A DNA stretch of 64,000 bases from Zhongshania sp. R06B22. Lineage in GTDB: Bacteria > Pseudomonadota > Gammaproteobacteria > Pseudomonadales > Spongiibacteraceae. The stretch is taken from positions 744,001 to 808,000 of the forward strand of contig NZ_JBFRYB010000001.1 in assembly GCF_040892595.1 (NCBI RefSeq), given 5' to 3'. Below are positions 24,472-33,471 of the stretch, piece by piece; within the stretch, counting starts at the first letter, position 1; every line of letters begins with the position of its first letter. The position numbers and the translations under genes were made by a program. The notes beneath the pieces are model-generated. The model was not told the origin of the DNA and searched no databases. It worked only from the letters and a program-made list of their open reading frames with translations.

Positions 24472-26364
24472 CTACGGAACCAGTAAGAACATAAGTTTAC
24501 GTTGGAAGTCATCTAACTCAGATGTTTTAACTTTAACCAGTTGGTCGAGTTGGAATGAACTTTTATCGTTGAACAGCCGCAGCGCGTCCGCGTCGAAGCT
24601 TAATTTTTCTGGAATAGTGCGAGCTTCAACGAAGCCGCTAATCCCAGTATCAAGCAATTCAACAGTAAAGCCGCCGCCATTAACGTGTGCGATGCGAGCA
24701 TCGTAGACTGTATCTGAGGTATTGCCTGCCAGATATTGATACTGCAGCCACTGCTCCATTTGCTTGCTGGCTTGGCGACCGTTGCGAATAGTCTCTTGCA
24801 GCACAGCGAGTTCGGTATCGCTGGGCAGGCTTGGGTTTTCTTTATCGAGTTTGGCGCGAATACTGCGCTGAACTAGCAAGTCACTATATTTACGCAGCGG
24901 CGACGTAAATGTGGTGTAGCGTTCCAAGCCAAGTCCAAAATGCGGTTTCGGCGTTAGGCTAATATCCCCCGGTTGGAGCATGCGTGCAAAGATACTGCGC
25001 AGAGGCAGCGTAGATTCGTTGCTATCGCTGGCCTTAATAAGCGCTTTATAGCCCGGCAGTGCGCTTAAGTCACAGCCAGCCAAGCTGGGTATTTCTTTGT
25101 TGATGACCGCGCGTATATTGTCGTAGCGATCTTCGCGCAGGCCGGCATGACAGATATACACCGCCGGCGAATCTGCTAGCCATATCGCGGCGCTGCGATT
25201 GGCGGCCAACATACACTCTTCAACTAGGCGATGCGCGTCATTGCGCTCGACCTTAGTAATACTCTCAATTTTGCGTTGCTCGTTGAGCTGGAAATGAAAG
25301 TCCGGCTGCTCCGGCATGATGATTTGGTGTTCGCTGCGATATTTCCTCAGTGCTAAGCTCGCCGCGTATAAATCTTTTAGACAGTCTTGATTTAAATCCA
25401 TCTCCCCGTGAAGGTGGGCGTGTACATCGTTGTAGGTCAATTTGGCCCGCGAGCGAACACGCGCTTCGCTGAACTGAATGTCGCTGATCTCGCCATCGGC
25501 ACTTACTTGAACGCTACATACAATCGCAGCGCGCTCTTCATTGGCCATTAATGAGCAGCTTCCCTGCGACACGGGATTTGGCAGCATGGTTTGGGTGAAG
25601 CCGGGTAAATAGACGGTGTTGGCACGTTGTCTGGCGGCAATATCTAGCGGGCTGCCTGGGGTGATGAAGGCGCCGGGATCAGCAACCGCGATATGTAAAG
25701 CCCAGCCATTATCGTTGGCTTGTGCCCAGAGGGCGTCATCGATATCACGGGTTTCTGCGGCGTCGATGGTGACGAAGGGGATATCGAGTAAGTCTTTGCG
25801 GGTGTCGGCGCGAATATCGTCGCCAATACTGCAGTCTTTAGGCCAGTCTCTGGGTAATTTGAACTTGCGTTGAATGTACTTGCCTTCAATGCCGACGGTA
25901 TCGGGGCTGCCGATGTTCTCTAATACTTTGACCTGAGACTTGCCATCTTTGAATGGGTGTTGGGCAACTTGGCAGTAAAGGAAGTCACCTTCGCTGCATT
26001 TTTTGCGCTGTGAGGGCGGAATAAAAAGCAGCTTATTGAAACGGGGTAAGTCCGGCTCGATAAAGTGACCTTGGCCGCGAACGACGTAGCGACCAGTAAA
26101 GCAGTCTAAGGGGCTTTCTAGTAGCTTTTCTAGCTCAGCCTTAAACTTACCTTTGTCATCGGTAATAACCGTGATTTTAACGCGGTCACCGGGGAAAACC
26201 CGCTGCATATCATCTGGGGCGAGAAATACATCGCGGCCATCATCGAGGCGGACAAATCCAAAACGTCGCTGGCTACCGCGAACTTCGCCTTCACCTTGGT
26301 CTTTAGATTCTATAATTTTGGATTTCAGCTGATTTAGCTGCTGCAGGGCATTTTTGTCGAACAT
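24472..26364 (-). CDS. rnb: RNase II/RNase R-family 3'-5' exoribonuclease
   Basis: A 630-residue protein: an N-terminal cold-shock-like domain (GEVRGSQRRFGFVRLDDGRDVFLAPDDM split by loops), the RNB catalytic domain with FVTIDAAETRDIDDALWA near residue 205 (catalytic aspartates), GSCSLMANEERAA, and a C-terminal S1-like domain. The length and lack of a Lys-rich tail fit RNase II rather than RNase R. It degrades mRNA from the 3' end. It is divergent from the phoH-like gene. Confidence 0.92.
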   Translation of the reverse strand: MFDKNALQQLNQLKSKIIESKDQGEGEVRGSQRRFGFVRLDDGRDVFLAPDDMQRVFPGDRVKITVITDDKGKFKAELEKLLESPLDCFTGRYVVRGQGHFIEPDLPRFNKLLFIPPSQRKKCSEGDFLYCQVAQHPFKDGKSQVKVLENIGSPDTVGIEGKYIQRKFKLPRDWPKDCSIGDDIRADTRKDLLDIPFVTIDAAETRDIDDALWAQANDNGWALHIAVADPGAFITPGSPLDIAARQRANTVYLPGFTQTMLPNPVSQGSCSLMANEERAAIVCSVQVSADGEISDIQFSEARVRSRAKLTYNDVHAHLHGEMDLNQDCLKDLYAASLALRKYRSEHQIIMPEQPDFHFQLNEQRKIESITKVERNDAHRLVEECMLAANRSAAIWLADSPAVYICHAGLREDRYDNIRAVINKEIPSLAGCDLSALPGYKALIKASDSNESTLPLRSIFARMLQPGDISLTPKPHFGLGLERYTTFTSPLRKYSDLLVQRSIRAKLDKENPSLPSDTELAVLQETIRNGRQASKQMEQWLQYQYLAGNTSDTVYDARIAHVNGGGFTVELLDTGISGFVEARTIPEKLSFDADALRLFNDKSSFQLDQLVKVKTSELDDFQRKLMFLLVP

Positions 26365-26722
26365 GAATCAATGTTACCTGTATTCGGGGCGCGAAAAAGG
26401 GGTACAGGGTAGCGGAAATGTGGGGCTGAGTCTTCCGATATAAGCGCGATAACGGTTGACAAGGATGGCCATCGCTTTTAATAATCAGGCTACGCTGTGT
26501 TGTATGGATCGCTATATTGCCGTCACACGTTCAATGCCTCCGGGCATACAGTCACCATACTTTTGCGCGCTGTATCCACTCAAGCTCGCGACCATCGCCC
26601 TGCGCTCCGCGACATGGCGGCCTCTTTCCCCTGATACCCCCCTTGTCTGGTTTCGTAAACTGGCTTTTTTACGGCAGTCGCTGGCGCCAGCTTTCTTTTA
26701 TGTTGTTAACAGAGAGTGCCCT
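26365..26722. other. 358-bp divergent promoter region between rnb and phoH-like gene
   Basis: The phoH frame stays open back to 26456, but those 89 codons give Arg/Pro/Ser-rich sequence unlike any PhoH protein, so I treat them as non-coding. A 10-bp palindrome CTGGCGCCAG occurs near 26683-26692. A GAGAG site precedes the phoH ATG. No other gene seen. Confidence 0.5.
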
Positions 26723-28108
26723 ATGGAAAAAGTCTATGTGCTTGATACCAATGTTTTATTGCATGATCCAATGGCGATAAATGCCTTTCATGAGCATCGG
26801 GTGGTGATTCCGATGACCGTGCTGGAGGAGTTAGATCACATTAAAGACCGGCGCGACAAAGACGTCAGTCGCGAGGCGAGGATAGCAATCAATGCTATCG
26901 ATAAAATTCTATTTAATGCCAGCCCCAAGGCGATTCAGGAGGGAGTGCCAATTCCCAGTGCGCTCGGTGGCGAAGAGACCGGTAGTTTGGCCATTTTTCC
27001 TGATCAATTAATTAACCACGATGTACCCGCACCCTATCTTGATGGCAGTCAGCATCAAGCAAATGATAACCGTATCATCAATGTCGCACTGAATTTACAA
27101 GTGAAAAACCCGAATGCCTATGTGTGTTTGGTAACTAAAGACATCAATATGCGATTGAAAGCCAAGGGTTCGGGGCTGGAAAATGTAGAGGATTACCGCA
27201 AAGACCGCGTACTTGAAGATATTCAATACATGGCAAAGGGTTACGAGCATTTGCCCGGCAGTTTTTGGAGTCAAGTGGACAAGGTGGACACTCTCAGAGA
27301 TGGGGGGCAGACCTTGCATGTATTGAACCGGGAGGTGCTCCCCAAGGTCCACATCAACGAGTTTCTCTACGATGATAGCGGCTTCGTTAGCATGGTGCGG
27401 TCGCTGGATGAAGAAAAGCTAGAACTGTTGGACTTAAGTCGAGACCAGCTGATGAATCAACGTATGTGGGGGCTCAGCCCGCGTAACTTTGAGCAGGCCA
27501 TGGCTTTCTTTTTGATTTCTCGACCGCACATAGATATGACCGTGCTAACTGGGCCTGCGGGCTCTGGTAAAACCCTAATTGCACTCGCCTATGGACTGCA
27601 CGCGATTTTAGAGGAAAAGCGCTTCGATAAAATGATTGTGGCGCGGTCTACGCCGCCTATGGCCGAAGATATCGGCTTCCTGCCCGGCACGGAAGAGGAA
27701 AAAATGGCGCCTTGGTTGGCTGCGTTTGAAGACAATCTTGAAGTCTTACACGGCACTGATGAGTCACCCTATAGCAGTATCGAGTATGTAAAAGACAAGG
27801 CCAATATTCAGTTTAAGTCCTTGAATTTTATGCGCGGTCGCTCCTTCAATAACGCCTATATCGTTATTGACGAAGCCCAGGGACTGACCCAATTTCAGCT
27901 TAAATCTATTATTACCCGGGTCGGGGTGAATTCTAAAATTGTGGTCTTGGGTAACCTAGCCCAGATTGATAACCAATATATATCGCCATTAACCTCGGGT
28001 CTTACCTATCTTGTTGAAAAGAGTAAGAACTTTGAGCACGCGGGGGTGATGCATGTAAACGGTATAGAGCGTTCGCGTTTAGCTGCGTTTGCAGAGGAGA
28101 ATTTGTAA
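26723..28108 (+). CDS. PhoH-family protein with N-terminal PIN domain
   Basis: A 461-residue protein. The PIN nuclease-like domain at the start (MEKVYVLDTNVLLHDPMAIN) has the first conserved Asp. The PhoH ATPase domain from about residue 240 has Walker A (TGPAGSGKTLIALAYG) and Walker B (AYIVIDEAQGLTQFQLK). The start at 26723 fits the PIN domain and a GAGAG ribosome site. This YlaK/PhoH2-like architecture is linked to RNA unwinding and cleavage in relatives; here it is divergent from an exoribonuclease gene. The physiological role is not established. Confidence 0.9.
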   Translation: MEKVYVLDTNVLLHDPMAINAFHEHRVVIPMTVLEELDHIKDRRDKDVSREARIAINAIDKILFNASPKAIQEGVPIPSALGGEETGSLAIFPDQLINHDVPAPYLDGSQHQANDNRIINVALNLQVKNPNAYVCLVTKDINMRLKAKGSGLENVEDYRKDRVLEDIQYMAKGYEHLPGSFWSQVDKVDTLRDGGQTLHVLNREVLPKVHINEFLYDDSGFVSMVRSLDEEKLELLDLSRDQLMNQRMWGLSPRNFEQAMAFFLISRPHIDMTVLTGPAGSGKTLIALAYGLHAILEEKRFDKMIVARSTPPMAEDIGFLPGTEEEKMAPWLAAFEDNLEVLHGTDESPYSSIEYVKDKANIQFKSLNFMRGRSFNNAYIVIDEAQGLTQFQLKSIITRVGVNSKIVVLGNLAQIDNQYISPLTSGLTYLVEKSKNFEHAGVMHVNGIERSRLAAFAEENL

Positions 28109-28159
28109 GTCGGTTTTGAGATCTGCAAATAGTGATGGCAAGGCGCTTCGCGCTCTCGC

Positions 28160-28178
28160 TGCGTAATCGCATTTTTTT
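28160..28178 (+). terminator. Weak terminator after phoH-like gene
   Basis: Short stem TGCG / CGCA with loop TAAT followed by seven T residues (28172-28178). The stem is only 4 bp, so confidence is low. Confidence 0.4.
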
Positions 28179-28270
28179 CCGCCTGTCAATACGGTGATAT
28201 GCGCCTGTTCCTAATCATGGTCGTGGCGTATGTTCGTAGTTTTTAGAACCGTGGTGGCGTTGGTGAGACT

Positions 28271-28519
28271 ATGACACTTATTCAGGAGCAGCGTGAAGCG
28301 CGTCCGGCGATTCCTGACAATGCGCTTGAGTTGCTAACAGACATGCAAAAAGCATCCTTGCGTCGTATCGAAAACTTTGGGTGGACGCTTAAATTTATCC
28401 GTCAGCCGAGTTTTGAGCCGCCGCTAGTGGTGGTCGAGAACTCAACGGGCGTGAATATCGGCGTATTAGAAGAGGACGGCGGTGTGAACCTCAGTCCGAG
28501 GATTATTTTGCGCGATTAA
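28271..28519 (+). CDS. Small protein of unknown function
   Basis: An 82-residue protein, not recognised. It has an N-terminal helix (LELLTDMQKASLRRIENFGW) and a beta-rich second half (TLKFIRQPSFEPPLVVVEN, then VNLSPRIILRD). The mixed, well-balanced composition looks coding. It has no signal peptide or membrane helix, so it is cytoplasmic. It ends 2 bp from the stop of the convergent DUF971 gene, so nearly no spacer separates the two. Confidence 0.65.
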   Translation: MTLIQEQREARPAIPDNALELLTDMQKASLRRIENFGWTLKFIRQPSFEPPLVVVENSTGVNIGVLEEDGGVNLSPRIILRD

Positions 28520-28521
28520 GC

Positions 28522-28917
28522 TTAATTGAAAAATTTGACAACCTGCTCATCGGGATCGCGACTGGCATTATTTTTCTCGAGCTTTTGCAGATACGCCTTC
28601 CATAGACTCTCTTGCTGATCACACAATTCCCGCAAATACGTCCACGAGAAAATCCCGCTGTCATGCCCATCACTAAATACTAATTGCAGGGCGTAATTAC
28701 CGACTGGAATGAGTTCGGTGATTTCTACTTTGAGCTTGCCGGTTTGTAGCGTTTCTTGACCCGCGCCGTGGCCGCGCACTTCCGCCGATGGTGAGTGTAC
28801 GCGAAGAAATTCGCTGTTCAGTGAAAACTCCTCTCCATTGGCGTAGCTGATTTCTAGCTGTTGAGATTGCTTTCGAAATTTTATATTCGTCGGATTAGTT
28901 TGTGGCAGGGCAGTCAT
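28522..28917 (-). CDS. DUF971-family protein (gamma-butyrobetaine-hydroxylase N-terminal-like)
   Basis: A 131-residue protein with the DUF971 pattern: LEISYANGEEFSLNSEFLRV, VEITELIPVGNYALQLVFSD and GHDSGIFSWTYLRELC. This is the small N-terminal domain of gamma-butyrobetaine hydroxylase occurring alone; relatives take part in Fe-S cluster metabolism or have unknown function. It follows hslU on the same strand 93 bp downstream, an association also known in Pseudomonas. Confidence 0.9.
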   Translation of the reverse strand: MTALPQTNPTNIKFRKQSQQLEISYANGEEFSLNSEFLRVHSPSAEVRGHGAGQETLQTGKLKVEITELIPVGNYALQLVFSDGHDSGIFSWTYLRELCDQQESLWKAYLQKLEKNNASRDPDEQVVKFFN

Positions 28918-29010
28918 ATCGATTTACCGGTGTCGACAAGAGTGAGGTGTAAAGAGCGATGCGCACCTCATAGGCTTGGGGTGCAGCATCGCCAAGTTTA
29001 AAGCCGCTAT

Positions 29011-30327
29011 TTAAAGAATAAAGCGACTCAAGTCTTCGTCTTTTGCTAATTCGCCGAGTTGTTCAGAGACATATTCAGCGTCTATTGTTACCGCTTGTTT
29101 ATCACCGGCATCAAAGGAAATGCTTTCTAGTAAGCGTTCCATAATCGTGTGTAGGCGGCGGGCACCAATATTCTCGGTGCGCTCATTTACTTCCCATGCG
29201 GTTTCCGCAATACGCCGTATGCCATCTTCAGTAAAGTCTATTTTTAAGCCTTCAGTGGCGAGTAGCGCTTGGTATTGCTCCGTTAGTGAGGCGTGTGGTT
29301 CGGTCAGAATACGCTCAAAATCTTCAGGCGTGAGTGCGGATAGCTCGACTCGAATAGGCAGGCGGCCCTGTAACTCGGGTATTAAGTCTGAGGGTTTGCT
29401 CAGGTGAAATGCGCCGGAAGCCACAAACAAAATATGGTCAGTGCGAATGACGCCGTGCTTGGTGCTAACGGTACACCCCTCTATCAATGGCAGTAAATCT
29501 CGTTGCACACCTTCGCGTGAAACATCGCCGCCACTCGCTTCTTGGCGTTTGGCCACTTTATCAATTTCGTCAATAAAGACAATGCCGGTTTGCTCAGCGG
29601 CTTCTAGGGCGCGTGTTTTTAGGTCTTCTTCATTCACTAATTTAGCGGCCTCTTCATCTTGGGCCTGCTTAAACGCTGACTTTACCGTCATGCGTCGGGT
29701 TTTCTTTTTCTCACTGCCGAGCTTAGAAAACATGCCCTGCAATTGGCTGGTCATTTCTTCCATACCCGGTGGAGCCATGATTTCTACGCCAAGCGGTGTC
29801 GCGTTTAGCTCAATGTCGATCTCACGATCATCTAGCTCACCTTGACGCAGCTTTTTACGGAAAACTTGGCGGGTATTGTCGCTGCGGTCTTCGCCACTGC
29901 TGTCGCCTCTAGCAGGGGGGAGCAGAATGTCGAGTATGCGTTCTTCCGCAGCATCGGCGGCGCGGTGGGCAACCTGCTCCATGGCTTGTTCACGGTATAG
30001 CTTTATTGATACGTCAACGAGGTCGCGAATAATGGATTCGACGTCGCGGCCAACATAGCCAACCTCGGTAAACTTGGTGGCCTCTACTTTAATAAAAGGC
30101 GCATTGGATAGCTTGGCCAAGCGGCGAGCGATTTCAGTTTTACCGACGCCAGTGGGGCCAATCATCAAAATGTTTTTTGGGGTGATTTCCTCGCGCAGCG
30201 ATTCTTCCAGCTGCATGCGGCGCCAGCGGTTGCGCAGGGCAATAGCGACGGCCCGTTTGGCGTTGTTTTGGCCGATAATGTGTTTGTCTAGTTCGTGAAC
30301 AATTTCACGGGGTGTCATATTTGACAT
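29011..30327 (-). CDS. hslU: ATP-dependent protease ATPase subunit HslU
   Basis: A 438-residue AAA+ unfoldase. [20 protein letters not shown] is the family start, [15 protein letters not shown] is Walker A near residue 62, [14 protein letters not shown] is Walker B, and the C-terminal tail LSRFIL is the part that docks into HslV. The start at 30327 is supported by GGAG 6-7 nt upstream; a longer frame would run into hslV. It unfolds substrates and feeds them to HslV. The gene starts 25 bp after the hslV stop, so the two are cotranslated from one operon. Confidence 0.97.
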   Translation of the reverse strand: MSNMTPREIVHELDKHIIGQNNAKRAVAIALRNRWRRMQLEESLREEITPKNILMIGPTGVGKTEIARRLAKLSNAPFIKVEATKFTEVGYVGRDVESIIRDLVDVSIKLYREQAMEQVAHRAADAAEERILDILLPPARGDSSGEDRSDNTRQVFRKKLRQGELDDREIDIELNATPLGVEIMAPPGMEEMTSQLQGMFSKLGSEKKKTRRMTVKSAFKQAQDEEAAKLVNEEDLKTRALEAAEQTGIVFIDEIDKVAKRQEASGGDVSREGVQRDLLPLIEGCTVSTKHGVIRTDHILFVASGAFHLSKPSDLIPELQGRLPIRVELSALTPEDFERILTEPHASLTEQYQALLATEGLKIDFTEDGIRRIAETAWEVNERTENIGARRLHTIMERLLESISFDAGDKQAVTIDAEYVSEQLGELAKDEDLSRFIL

Positions 30328-30352
30328 CAGATACTCCGAGGGCGCCGTGGCG

Positions 30353-30892
30353 CTAGTATTCCAGTGATTCGATAGTGCGGCTGTGGTTGGTATAAATGCA
30401 GATGTCGCCGGCAATAGTCAGGCCTTTTTCTACAATGTCACCCGCACTTAATTCGGTGTTGTCCATTAGCGCGCGGGCCGCCGCAGTGGCAAATGAGCCG
30501 CCAGAGCCAATCGCAATAAGGTTGTCTTCTGGTTCGATAACGTCACCATTACCACTGATTACTAGGGTGGTTTCTTTGTCCGCGACAATTAACAGCGCTT
30601 CCAATTGCCGCAATGAGCGCTCACTACGCCAGGCTTTGGCTAGTTCTACGGCTGCTCGCACTAATTTACCAGAGTGCTTTTCAAGCTGGGCTTCAAATAA
30701 TTCAAAGAGCGTAAAGGCGTCAGCAGTGCCGCCGGCAAACCCTGCCAGAACTTGATCTTTATAAAGGCGGCGGACTTTGCGGGCGTTGCCCTTCATAACC
30801 GTATTGCCCATGGTGACTTGGCCGTCGCCGCCGATGACAACGTGATTGTTACGGCGAACGGAGAGAATTGTGGTGCCGCGAAACTGTTCCAC
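30353..30892 (-). CDS. hslV: ATP-dependent protease peptidase subunit HslV
   Basis: A 179-residue proteasome-like peptidase. [20 protein letters not shown] gives the catalytic threonine that becomes N-terminal after removal of a short propeptide, VEQFRG in the DNA reading. The GTG at 30892 is used because AAGGAG lies 6 nt upstream; the in-frame ATG at 30949 has no ribosome site. [11 protein letters not shown] ends the protein. It forms the degrading core of HslUV. It follows the SPOR-domain gene after 119 bp and precedes hslU. Confidence 0.95.
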   Translation of the reverse strand: MEQFRGTTILSVRRNNHVVIGGDGQVTMGNTVMKGNARKVRRLYKDQVLAGFAGGTADAFTLFELFEAQLEKHSGKLVRAAVELAKAWRSERSLRQLEALLIVADKETTLVISGNGDVIEPEDNLIAIGSGGSFATAAARALMDNTELSAGDIVEKGLTIAGDICIYTNHSRTIESLEY

Positions 30893-31011
30893 GCGGGACT
30901 CCTTATCATTAATAAAAGGTGGATTTTTTAGTGGAAGATGACATTTCATCCCTACAGGGATGTGGGGGCACCCCTGACGATTTCAAGGGCGCCTTGCGTG
31001 GATTGGGGTCG

Positions 31012-31611
31012 CTATTTTTTCTGGCGAATAACCAAGGTATCAATGCTTTCGTTGATGAGTTTGCTGCGTGCATCGGTGAGAGTGTTGTGGGATTGAAAGG
31101 GGCCGACATACACCCGGTGCCAGCGATCACCGTTGGCTTCAACAGATTCCACCTTAGCGTCTAGGCCAAGTAGCAGGATTTGTGCTCTGCGGCGATCTGC
31201 ATCGGCGCCTTGTCGAAACGAACCTGCCTGCAGGATGTAGCGTTCGCCGCTGATGTCGGGCTGATCTACTGGGGGCTTATCGGCTTGCTTTACTGTGCTT
31301 TTAGGCCTAGGCGCAGAGCGTGCTTCGTCGGTCACAATCACTTCGCGTTCGGGCAGCACAGTGAAAAAATCAAATTTGGTGTTAGAGGTCACATTCTTGC
31401 GGTCTTGCTGGGCCTTTTCTTTTGCAGCAGCAGCTTTGCTCTCGGCCAACTTAGCCTCGCGCTCGGGGTGTTTACTGATGATGGTGGAATACACCAGCAC
31501 CGAGCATATAATGCCGGCGATAAAGCCAGTACCTAGTAGGGCGGAGGCGGGAAGCCCCTGCCGGCCGGGGCTGCGAGTTGCGCCTCGGGTGGTCTTTTTT
31601 TGTGTTGCCAT
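31012..31611 (-). CDS. SPOR-domain inner-membrane protein (FtsN-like)
   Basis: A 199-residue bitopic protein. It has a basic cytoplasmic N-terminus (ATQKKTTRGATRSPGRQG), one membrane helix at about residues 24-43, an Ala/Lys/Glu-rich linker and a C-terminal SPOR domain from about residue 122 (YILQAGSFRQGADADRRRAQ, WHRVYVGPFQS). SPOR domains bind denuded septal peptidoglycan; FtsN of this layout activates cell division. The position between argS and hslV is that of ftsN-like genes in Pseudomonas. The gene starts 3 bp after the argS stop. Confidence 0.88.
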   Translation of the reverse strand: MATQKKTTRGATRSPGRQGLPASALLGTGFIAGIICSVLVYSTIISKHPEREAKLAESKAAAAKEKAQQDRKNVTSNTKFDFFTVLPEREVIVTDEARSAPRPKSTVKQADKPPVDQPDISGERYILQAGSFRQGADADRRRAQILLLGLDAKVESVEANGDRWHRVYVGPFQSHNTLTDARSKLINESIDTLVIRQKK

Positions 31612-31614
31612 GCC

Positions 31615-33369
31615 TTACATTTCCTCTGGGGCGGATACCCCCAGCAGCGTCAGTCCATTGCGTAATACCTGCTGTACGGCGCAAGCCAGAGTAATCCTGG
31701 CATCTCGTACGGCGGTTTCCCCACCCAGCATCTTGTGGGCGTTGTAATAGGTGTGGAAGTCACCCGCTAATTCTCGCAGATAGTGCGCGAGAGCGTGGGG
31801 CTCAAATTGCTCAGCCGCACTTTTTAGTATTTCTGGGTAGCGAGATAATTTAACCAGCAAATCTTTTTCAACATCGTGACTGAGTTCTGCTAATTGCTTA
31901 AGGCCAGTTTCAGCGGTCCAGGTTTCACCCTGATCGTCCAGCTTGCGTAAAATACTGGCAACCCGCGCATGGGCATATTGAATATAGTAAACCGGATTGT
32001 CTTTGCTTTCTGACTTGGCCAGCTCTAGATCGAAGTCGGTTGCTTGGTCGGCTTTACGCATGATGTAGAAGAAGCGCGCCGCGTCATTACCAACGTCTTC
32101 ACGCAATTCCCGCAGGGTGACAAACGAACCCGAACGCGTAGACATTTGCAGTTGCTGGTCACCACGATACAGCGACACAAACTGAACCAGCCGCACGACT
32201 AATCTGTCGGGGTCTATATTCAAGGCCTGCAAGGCAGCTTTTACACGGGCGATATAGCCGTGATGATCCGCGCCCCAAATATTGACCACGGTGTCAAAGC
32301 CGCGCTCAAATTTATTCAGATGGTAGGCGATGTCAGAGGCGAAGTAGGTGGTTTGGCCGTTGTCGCGTTTTACCACGCGGTCTTTGTCGTCGCCAAAGCG
32401 GGTGGACATAAACCACAGGGCGCCATTGCGTTCTTCAACAAAACCGTTTTCTTGTAGTTTGCTAATAGCGCGTTCAACTTGATCCGGCGCTTGAGTAAGA
32501 CTGCGCTCAGAGAACCACTCTTGAAATTCAATGCCAAACTCCGCGAGATCACTGCGGATATCGCCGATAATAGCGTTTAAGCCTTTGTTAAAGACAATGC
32601 TGTAATTGTCACCGAGCAGGGCTTTGGCGTTTTTGATAAAACCGTCAATGTGCTTCTCTTTATCACCGTCGGGGCCGTCGGCGCAGACATTGGCAAGAGC
32701 ATCGCCGGCGCTGTGGTGCAAAATTTTGCCATGTTCGGCTAATAGGTCGCGGCCGTAATCGGCAATGTAGTCGCCTTGGTAGCCATTGCTTGGGAAGGTG
32801 ATGTCTTCACCGCAGGCCTGTAAGTAACGCAGCCATACGCTGGTGCCCAGAATGTCCATTTGGCGACCGGCATCATTGATATAGTATTCGCGGCAGACGT
32901 CATAGCCTGCAGCTTCGAGCATATTGGCAACACTCGCGCCGTAGGCCGCGCCGCGACCGTGACCGACGTGGAGTGGGCCGGTGGGGTTGGCCGAAACAAA
33001 TTCTACTTGTACTGATTTGCCGCGCGATGCTTGGCGGCCAAAGTTATCGCCCTGCTCGAAAATATCGTGCAGAACGTGGAAGTTACTCTCTTCAGTGACG
33101 AAGAAATTAATAAATCCGGGGCCGGCGATTTCGACTTTGACGATATCGCTATTGTCGGGCAGTGCCTCAACAATTTGCTGGGCGATCACGCGGGGGTTGG
33201 ATTTTAATGGTTTTGCCAGCGTCATCGCGACATTGCAGGCGAAATCGCCATGGGCTTTATCGCGGGTGTGCTCTATTTGAATGGATGCCACCAAGTCGTC
33301 TGGCCAAGACTGAGCCGCACGCAAGGTCTGCAGGGCCTGTTCAATATATTGGGCGACTTTCTCTTTCAT
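31615..33369 (-). CDS. argS: Arginine--tRNA ligase
   Basis: A 584-residue class I synthetase. The additional N-terminal domain is followed by FVSANPTGPLHVGHGRGAAY, which includes the HIGH-type signature (HVGH), and by a C-terminal anticodon-binding DALR domain (YYIQYAHARVASILRKLDDQ). The KMSKS region is replaced by MSTRSGSFVTLRELREDVG, as usual in ArgRS. It charges tRNA-Arg. The gene lies between priA and the SPOR gene, all on the minus strand. Confidence 0.97.
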   Translation of the reverse strand: MKEKVAQYIEQALQTLRAAQSWPDDLVASIQIEHTRDKAHGDFACNVAMTLAKPLKSNPRVIAQQIVEALPDNSDIVKVEIAGPGFINFFVTEESNFHVLHDIFEQGDNFGRQASRGKSVQVEFVSANPTGPLHVGHGRGAAYGASVANMLEAAGYDVCREYYINDAGRQMDILGTSVWLRYLQACGEDITFPSNGYQGDYIADYGRDLLAEHGKILHHSAGDALANVCADGPDGDKEKHIDGFIKNAKALLGDNYSIVFNKGLNAIIGDIRSDLAEFGIEFQEWFSERSLTQAPDQVERAISKLQENGFVEERNGALWFMSTRFGDDKDRVVKRDNGQTTYFASDIAYHLNKFERGFDTVVNIWGADHHGYIARVKAALQALNIDPDRLVVRLVQFVSLYRGDQQLQMSTRSGSFVTLRELREDVGNDAARFFYIMRKADQATDFDLELAKSESKDNPVYYIQYAHARVASILRKLDDQGETWTAETGLKQLAELSHDVEKDLLVKLSRYPEILKSAAEQFEPHALAHYLRELAGDFHTYYNAHKMLGGETAVRDARITLACAVQQVLRNGLTLLGVSAPEEM

Positions 33370-33471
33370 GGTGTGGCAGCAGCTCTTTGGTCAAAACAAG
33401 GCCGCGTATTATCACCGTTTACGAAGCTCGCCGCCAGTGCTGGGGGCGCTGGCAGTGGTCTTGATTGCGCT

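Noticed and set aside
24315..24512. 65-codon minus-strand frame overlapping the end of rnb
   Set aside because: It overlaps a real gene and the nested inverted repeat, with no ribosome site.
26456..26722. 5' extension of the phoH-like frame by 89 codons
   Set aside because: The extension has no family similarity; the PIN domain starts at 26723 with a ribosome site.
29441..29845. 134-codon open frame antisense to hslU, and similar long frames opposite argS, priA and ribD
   Set aside because: They are complements of strongly conserved genes and show Ser/Arg/Ala-rich shadows typical of high-GC third positions.
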